Source: Cryptococcus deneoformans JEC21
Taxonomy: Eukaryota; Basidiomycota; Tremellomycetes; Tremellales; Cryptococcaceae
Length of the DNA stretch: 40,000 nt
Assembly: GCF_000091045.1 (NCBI RefSeq)
Contig: NC_006683.1
Span: 675,161-715,160 of the forward strand
Direction: 5' to 3'
Under the pieces are notes generated by a model that saw only the letters and a program-made list of their open reading frames with translations, ran no database searches and had not been told where the DNA came from. Positions within the stretch are counted from its first letter, which is position 1, and each line of letters begins with the position of its first letter. Shown here one piece after another: positions 33,948 to 40,000 of the stretch. The position numbers and the translations under genes are program-made.

Positions 33948-35684
33948 ATGAGAGTCACCCTCCCGAATCCTCTGGGAGAGCCCATCGCCCTCGACTCTGC
34001 AGACTTGCCGAGCATGGCTGCCATCCCTTCCATCGCTCTTTTTACTCGACCTTCGTCACTCATCGGCATCTCGCGCCGGCCGCACTTCAAGATTATCCTG
34101 CTGATCATAGGTTTCGTGTTCCTGTTTACATGGCATCCAAGTCCTCCTTTCCCTCCGAGCTATGATGAAGAATGGGCGTGGGAAAAGAGTGCGGTGGATG
34201 AGATAGGGGCCACCGGGAGGATGGTGCTGTTCGATATCCCAAAGGGGACCGGATTCAATCATCAGTTACAGCGTGTGTTGTAAGTCTAAATGACATCGGG
34301 ACAAGCACAACCACAGCTGACAACGACGGTAGATTACAACACCATATAGCTGTGCTTGGCAATAGGTCACTGGCATTTGAGCCGTACTACGAGGATCAGA
34401 CGTTTCTCCCTTTCAACCCTAGACGATGGCCTTGGAGGTCAGCAAAGATACCTCTGTCAGCATTTATCTCCACCGTTGTTTCGGGTTTTGAGACGCTCTA
34501 CGGTTCCCCGCATGCTGTTCCGTCAGTTTATTCGCACACCCTTTGTGGCTGGCAAAAGACGATAGACTCTATCAGCTGACTCAACCTGCTGCAGATCATG
34601 GTACTACCGTCGTCAATGTTCATCATCCAAAGAAAAAATATACACTATCCGCTCAGAATCCAATCCTGATGGCGATATGGATTTACAAGATGATGGACAA
34701 GCGAGAATACATCAGCTGCAATTGATCCTCGCTGGAAACGACGAGAAATGTATAAGAATCATTGGCGAGCCTTTTAACAATGAGTGAGTTCTACCCCCGT
34801 TCCTCTTGATTCGGTCCTGGTCGTCCGACCTCAACAAAAGCTAACCCCCCTCCCTGGTTAGTTTCTTTAATTCTAAAGCACCTCTTGATCTATACGATTC
34901 CTTCGTCCAGTCTCCCGCCATGAAACATTTCTCATTCTCCTCCAGGGTTCTCTCCATCCTCAACGACCACATGTCAACACTTGCCCCACAACATAACCCA
35001 TACAGCCTCGCGACCGCGGTAAATGTGAAGAGCGAGAGCGAGATTAAAAGTACGATGTGGAAACATGTTTTGGCATTGCATGTAAGGAGGGGAGAAGATT
35101 GGGAGAAAGTTTGTGAAGGGAAAGGGGAGACTATTGCGTATATCCTATTCATCCCTCTAAAACCCTAAATACTGACCTCCCTTGCTTAGCCCTTTTGTAT
35201 CATTTAACAAACTCCCTCTCTTACCAGGCAACGAAAACATCCCCCCTCCATCCGACATGGTCCCTGCTAGCCGAATGGGTCTCTACCGTGCCAAATGTCT
35301 TCCCGACACATTGGACATCATCGCACGTGCTCGCCGGATGCGTAAAAACCATCCCCTCTTGAAATCAGTGTACATCCTCACTGACGCGAATGATGAGTGG
35401 ACAGCAAAGTTGAGGATGTGGTTAGAGAGTGAGGGATGGAATCATGTGTGGATAGGGAGGGAGGATGTATGGGGGGGATGGAACGAGAGGGAAGTGGGAG
35501 TGGCGGTTGATATGGAGATAGCGAGAAGAGCGGGGGTGTTCGTGGGTAACGGAGTGAGTAAGAAGTTACAGGCATATTTTGGGTCGTAATGCTAATGACA
35601 TTGTAGTTTTCAATGACTTCGTCTAACATTGTACTCTTACGATCGAGGGATGGTATACATCCCGATTTTACTCAATTTTGGTAA
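33948..35684 (+). CDS. Type II membrane GDP-fucose O-fucosyltransferase-like protein, 6 exons
   Basis: Exons: 33948-34279, 34333-34521, 34595-34783, 34862-35137, 35190-35553, 35607-35684; 475 aa. It is probably a Golgi glycosyltransferase of the O-FucT superfamily. A short cytosolic N-terminus is followed by one signal-anchor helix (FKIILLIIGFVFLFTW). The lumenal part begins VLFDIPKGTGFNHQLQRVLLQH, the typical GxGFNNQ-like donor site, then ALAFEPYYEDQTF-type text. The catalytic-region HVRRGEDW (HxRRG) is in exon 4, and VGNGFSMTSSNIVLLR closes the fold (SSFTSNI-like) in exon 6. The second intron uses a GTCAGT donor, which is unusual but is the only one that keeps SWYYRRQCS in frame. The start is the first Met before the anchor. 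The acceptor substrate is unknown. Confidence 0.85.
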
Positions 35685-35756
35685 ATTGCTGTATAACAGT
35701 AGGGATGTATTTTCCCGGTGCTGCTGGGGTGTTGCATAATACATTCTTAAAGGAAT

Positions 35757-37036
35757 TCATCGTCTATCCCTTCTTCGCTCCTTGTGTCTCTCTCCCCTTT
35801 CTCTGTACCTCTCCCTTTCCCTATCCCTGTGTCTGTCTGCCTCCTTCCCTTCTCTATCATGATGGTGGTCCCTCCTACGTCCATCATCCGAGTATCTCCC
35901 TTTCGCAAACCCAATCTCCTTCCTCGCGCCTGGTACTTGTGTAGCTTTTACAGCTTCTTCTTTACGTTTCTGCTCTGCCGAGAGTGCGGCGGGGCCGTAT
36001 GTGGTAATGGTAGATTCGAGGCCGCGACGAGTGAGCCAGCCGGTGGAAGGAAATGCGGTGGCTCGTTCGTCGATGGAGACAAATTCGACCTGTTTTAAGT
36101 AGTGTTTGTTGTTTGTCAGCATGATATTTGACACCGGGTGGATATTGATGGGAAGAGGGAAAGAGGGCCTTACAAGTTTAGTATATATATGAGGGTTAGC
36201 GAATGCAGAAGAAGATAAGAGCCGAGTATTGATATGTTCTCCTTGGGTATATTTGAGCTTGAGGAAATGTTCCACTTTAGCCTGTCATTTATCAGCAGTG
36301 CGTATTGAATAAAACTGATCAGAAAAAGATGAACTACCTTTAGCTTGGGGTCACACTCCGCCGGATCGACTTCGGGGGGGACACCCCAGTCTTCATCACC
36401 TTCGATTTCCGCCGGGGTGATCACCATTCTCAAGATTTCATCATCACTCAAACCCTGTTCACGCGCCTTGTCCAGAATGGAATTTTTAACACCATTTGAT
36501 GCGCCCCTTTCGGGCTTTGGCAACTCGGATTGGGCGGTATGCGTGAGGTTTTGGGGTAAAGAATGGCTGGATGGCTGTGCGCGAGTGGATGGTAGTGGTA
36601 GTGCCAGTGGTGATTGACGTTGACGTTTGGTCGGTCTGGAGTCCGCGGACGGCGCTGAGAAGACCTTGTTAAATACGTCTCCCGAAGAGATTCTGGTTCT
36701 TGATGATGGGCCGTGTTTTACTACCGGTGAAGCTGTCATGTAGATTTAGACAAAGTCCGGAAAAAAGGGCGAATGGAACGTACCTGTCAATCCTTCTTGT
36801 CTCAGCCGCTAAGTTGTATAGTCCAAAGCCAATAAAAGAAGAAACCCCAAGAGGAGAAGAACAGAAAGGGAAAGGGGCGGAGCGTGATCAAGTGTCCAGC
36901 TTCTTTTGCAGCAGGCGACTTACGGATGGCCCAGCTCGTGCCTCTGGTGAGGAGTCGTCAGAGTAATGCACAAGACCTTGGAAGTGAATTAATATTCGTC
37001 GAGTATTGTCTTTTGATCATGGAGCTCACCTTGCAT
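35757..37036 (-). CDS. HCNGP/SAP30BP-like nuclear protein, 6 exons
   Basis: Exons: 37036-37030, 36976-36924, 36808-36784, 36732-36338, 36281-36174, 36089-35757; 306 aa. The HCNGP family (human SAP30BP) acts in nuclear RNA processing and transcription. The start MQGLVHYSDDSSPEARAG resembles the family's SSLVxYxxDSD opening. The HCNGP domain reads AKVEHFLKLKYTQGEHINTRL, SSAFANPHIYTKLVEFVSID and ERATAFPSTGW. The C-terminus is an Arg/Asp/Glu tail (RHRDRERERYRERG), as in splicing factors. The first coding exon is 7 nt (ATGCAAG); exon 3 is 25 nt. A simpler start at 36739 was rejected: that ATG lies inside an intron with a perfect GTACGT donor, TCTAAAT branch point and GACAG acceptor. Confidence 0.88.
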
Positions 37037-37430
37037 GGTCAGCGGGTAAGCTGGAATTTTTTGTTTGAAGGATCAGTTGATGGTATCGTTGAGAAATAAA
37101 ATCACTACGAAATGCTTTGCGACAATTATTAAATTATGGTGGTGGTTGGTCGGAGAACGAAAGCGGTGATGTCCGAAGACAAAGTGGTGGTGGGTACGGT
37201 GGTCATTAATTGCCATTTTAAAAAAAGATGATGCGTATGCATGTCATGATATTAGGTAGGCCGTAGGCTTCATTACTTTGCTCCATTCAGTCATTCATCT
37301 CTGACAGAGGTATATGAGTACAAAGTGGTTGATTCTGACTCCGCCGAGTACTATATATGTACGCACCAAATTCCGCGGTAACGAATATATGCTCGATCAG
37401 AAGACGACTGCCAACTTGCAGAACCCATTT
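37037..37430. promoter_or_regulatory. Upstream region of the HCNGP gene; no other gene seen
   Basis: It also contains the left breakpoint region of the inverted GST half. I could not see an inverted repeat at either edge. Confidence 0.4.
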
Positions 37431-37432
37431 GC

Positions 37433-37694
37433 TTGTATATATCAGTGCAGTGGGCCGTTTTTCGTAACTGTCTCCTTCCTGTCGAATCTCTTCTTAAATC
37501 CCATGATGAAGCTGGTAAGAAACTCTTCATCAACGACGTATCGTCTACCCATGCAGATTCAACTTTGTTTGGATGGTATGCTTTTTCAAGAATCAATGAG
37601 GGCTGGAGGGAAGGATGGGAGCGGGCATGAAGAGTTACCTTACGTGAAACGATGGACGGAGAACATGGTGAAGATCGTTGGGAGTCTGAATTAA
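37433..37694 (+). pseudogene. Glutathione S-transferase C-terminal half, inverted and frameshifted
   Basis: The plus-strand frame at 37433-37630 reads WAVFRNCLLPVESLLKSHDE, AGKKLFINDVSSTHADSTL and FGWYAFSRIN. This is the helical C-terminal domain of fungal GSTs, where a xxLFVNDxxPTxADxVLFGWYxF block is typical. The frame then stops, but a second frame from about 37617 continues GSGHEELPYVKRWTENMVKI to TAA at 37692-37694, the expected last helix. So it has one frameshift. The matching N-terminal domain lies 500-1000 bases to the right on the opposite strand. Confidence 0.6.
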
Positions 37695-37929
37695 TCTAAT
37701 TGTAAGGTCAATCAGGAATGGACAAAGTTCGTAGTTGCTTCAGCGCCAAATGTACATCATCTGGATCGGCTTATTAGTTTATTACTAAACCCTTCTTGTT
37801 TTAAGATTGAGGCCCCCCTGGATGGTCTCACACTGGCTAGCTACACGCACACCACATTAATCTATTACTGTTCCAGACGGGAACGTATTGGGAACAACAT
37901 TGAGGTATCCTACTAACAACCGTTTTCTT

Positions 37930-38476
37930 TTTCTTTTTCAATTCTTCACCATGACCATCATGTAATAGTACGGTAGAGGCGACGAAAGGCACAATCTCAG
38001 CTGCTACGGCTTTGTTGCTCCAGAGTTAAAAAAACTTTGTGAGTCTCTTTGTGAGTCTTTTCTCCTTCTGATGGAAAGAGCGTCTTGTTGAAACCGTACT
38101 TTTCGTCGAGCTGTTTAGAGTTAGTCGATATCGCCAGACAGCAACCTTTTTTTAAAAGATTAGATTGACTCACCCACTCGGCAATCTCCCAAGTGTTTGT
38201 GATGTACACATCTCCCATTTTGATAGCCGGCACTGTTACATTAGGTTTCTTAGCCTCCTCCGAAAGTTTGTAGCGAATTCCGCAGAGGCTTTTGTTAACA
38301 CTTTCGTAGGTTACGCGAAGGATACTGAGCTCTGTGGTTAGTTTTTACAAGTCATGACGTCCCCCAGAAGACTGATACGCAGAGTCGGCTTTGGTCATCA
38401 GCACAAAGGGAGAAAAAGTTGGTAGGGTGTCGTTTGGTTTGCTGGCAACACAAAAGAGCGTAATGGCAGTAGACAT
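37930..38476 (-). pseudogene. Glutathione S-transferase N-terminal half, disrupted
   Basis: Exons 38476-38379, 38324-38174 and 38110 onward. The thioredoxin-like GST_N part reads MSTAITLFCVASKPNDTLP, FSPFVLMTKADSAILRVTY, KKPNVTVPAIKMGDVYITNT, then WEIAEWLDEKYGFNKTLFPS. The open frame ends at 37997 (117 residues incl. ETHKVFLT), but a frame shifted by one base at 38022-37969 continues WSNKAVAAEIVPFVASTV, the expected start of the helical domain, followed by Lys-rich debris to about 37930. So it carries a frameshift, and the rest of the domain is found inverted at 37433-37694. As it stands only a truncated GST could be made. Confidence 0.6.
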
Positions 38477-39700
38477 GATGAGAGAGCTAGAGTGGTTTTA
38501 CAGGGTCTTCGTGTCGTTCGCCTGCAGAGGTGACAATGAAAGGCAATATAAGTGAATATAATATACATTTAGCGGACCAAATCAAGCCTATTTTGAGCAG
38601 CACGCTGGCTAAGACGACCAACGAGGAGGCCGAGGGGCAGGCCGGCATTTCACGGTATATCGATCTTTGCTTAATAATTAGACTTGTTGCCTTACCAAGC
38701 AGCCAAATACTTTCTCTTTAGTCAAACTCCACCCTGGTGTTCCGATACTTCACGGGTGGATTTGCACTATGGCGTTAGATGTTTATCAAGCAAGCTGCTC
38801 GTTCAAATTTTTAGGGAATATCCGCTCGCCAGATCGAGTTTGTTGTATGTTTTGCCCTTAGCTTCGATGTATGTAAAGCGAGTGGATACCTTGACGCGAT
38901 GCTTACCATTCGATCGTTCATTCTTGTTGGTTGAGTTGACGACGGAGGATGATGGTAATAACTCTTCATCGTCTCTTGTATCTATGCTTGTATTTGCTTG
39001 TATTGGAATGCTGACGACAACAGTTCAGGCAGGTAGCAGAGGTTCTGAATGGTCAGCTTCTGTCAGGGACACTTGTTTTTAAGTCTAGTGGATAGGGAAA
39101 GTCGCGGCTGCCAAGAAGGTGATGTAAACCAGTGTTCTGTTGAGATATTGATCCAAAAATTGTAAAGATGTTTGTTGTTGGAATTGTGATGGATAATTAA
39201 TCATTGACAATCTGCTGCCACTAATATATAAAACGCATCATTTTGAAGTGGTTACACGTATGACAGGTATTTTAAGTAGTATACGCACAACCGCCACCTT
39301 TTATTATAAGAGTGACACTCAGAGCCCGTGCGCGTCTACCTGCCGGCCTATAACGCTCAGTCGATCACCCCATGACAAAAATGCCACTCTCCAACCGCCG
39401 AAACCCCGTGAATCAAAAGCGGTGACCTATGACGTATGACGCTGTTTCACTTTTTCAGGGTGCTCGGCCCAATTTTGCATAGCTGGGCTAGCAAATAAGT
39501 GATTTTCCGAGATTTTCGCACGCAGGCGCGACATTGACTTCCCAAAACACGGCTGTACCCTGAAATTCCTTGAATCAAAACGTAAAACAGTAACTGTCTC
39601 GTGATTTGAGGGTGCAATTGTCCGACCCGTCCGTTGTTACTCGGTTTGATTAGAAGAAACTTAGAAAATTTAACGTTTTTCTAATCACTCCTCTCTTTTC
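38477..39700. other. No recognised gene
   Basis: The open frames 38530-38721 and 38684-39082 have no recognisable motifs and no matching splice structure that I can defend. The sequence is neither clearly coding nor clearly repetitive. Confidence 0.35.
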
Positions 39701-40000
39701 TAATCACTTTTATTAATGACATTCCTAATCTCAGGGTTTCTCTCACGCGTAGTCGCAGAGGCTTAGGGAAGGCAACAGACATCGCCTTTCTCTTTCCACT
39801 TCTCATCCCGCAACTTGTACTTCCAACAGTTATTTCCTACTACATTCACTCTTTACTCTCACGATCCCGGACAAAGGCGTCTACAGCCCCCGACGCCCGT
39901 GTGACACGACTGCACGACAACAGCAAAGACTCGAGTCAAACGAGCACCTCCCCGTTTCAGTGCTGTGCAGAAGGCGTGTAGAACTACCGACAGGAAGAGA
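39701..40000. promoter_or_regulatory. Probable promoter/5' leader of a plus-strand gene beyond the window
   Basis: The plus strand becomes C/T-rich (TTTCTCTTTCCACTTCTCA) and then CA-rich without a start codon in good context, like the leaders of other genes here. Just upstream TTTTCTAATCACT occurs twice (about 39678-39690 and 39697-39709). Confidence 0.35.

Noticed and set aside
36733..36783. Simple start of the HCNGP gene at the ATG at 36739
   Set aside because: The ATG lies inside a sequence with perfect intron signals, and upstream exons give a family-like N-terminus.
38684..39082. 132-codon plus-strand open frame
   Set aside because: No recognisable family, no start context and no splice signals linking it to another exon.

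Overview
This window looks like nuclear DNA of a basidiomycete yeast of the Tremellomycetes, most likely Cryptococcus or a close relative. The reasons are that nearly every gene is split by many short introns (mostly 45-90 nt, with GTRNGT donors, CTRAY branch points and YAG acceptors), genes are packed on both strands with CT-rich leaders, and the protein set is typical of that group (GH72 wall remodeller, inositol polyphosphate kinase, NCS1 permease, O-fucosyltransferase-like protein, F-box/LRR protein). The exon models below were built by hand. In each multi-exon model described as closed, exon phases match at every junction and total coding length is a multiple of three.

Layout. 0.6-1.5 kb: small unrecognised gene (-). 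2.0-4.8 kb: ten-exon SPATA20/SSP411 (DUF255) thioredoxin-fold protein (-). 5.5-7.8 kb: eight-exon REX1-type DEDDh RNA exonuclease (+), divergent from it. 7.9-13.5 kb: accessory region with no intact conserved gene; it holds a KDZ transposase relic, two diverged copies of a short unknown protein, one further coding exon, a G-rich minisatellite, a PIF/Harbinger transposase relic and a poly-G tract. 13.5-15.0 kb: epoxide hydrolase (-). 15.7-18.7 kb: F-box/LRR protein ending in a CaaX box (+). 19.0-20.6 kb: PAP2 lipid phosphate phosphatase (-). 20.8-22.3 kb: inositol polyphosphate multikinase (+), divergent from the phosphatase. 22.8-23.5 kb: second KDZ transposase relic. 24.3-26.6 kb: GPI-anchored GH72 beta-1,3-glucanosyltransferase with a cysteine-rich CBM43 domain (-). 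27.3-28.6 kb: mitochondrial carrier (+). 28.8-31.0 kb: NCS1 permease (-). 32.3-33.4 kb: CmcJ/AsaB-type putative oxygenase (+). 33.9-35.7 kb: membrane-anchored O-fucosyltransferase-like protein (+). 35.8-37.0 kb: HCNGP/SAP30BP-like protein (-) with a 7-nt first coding exon. 37.4-38.5 kb: a glutathione S-transferase gene apparently broken by a local inversion, N-terminal half on the minus strand and C-terminal half on the plus strand. 38.5-40 kb: no recognised gene; the last ~300 bases look like a promoter or leader.

No operon logic applies; the genes are individually transcribed housekeeping and cell-surface functions. Themes are cell wall and surface (GH72 enzyme, O-fucosyltransferase-like protein), lipid and inositol phosphate signalling (PAP2 phosphatase beside an inositol kinase), and nutrient uptake (NCS1 permease sharing an upstream region with a small oxygenase). 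The most unusual material is the two mobile-element graveyards and the split GST. I see no CRISPR array, rRNA or convincing tRNA.
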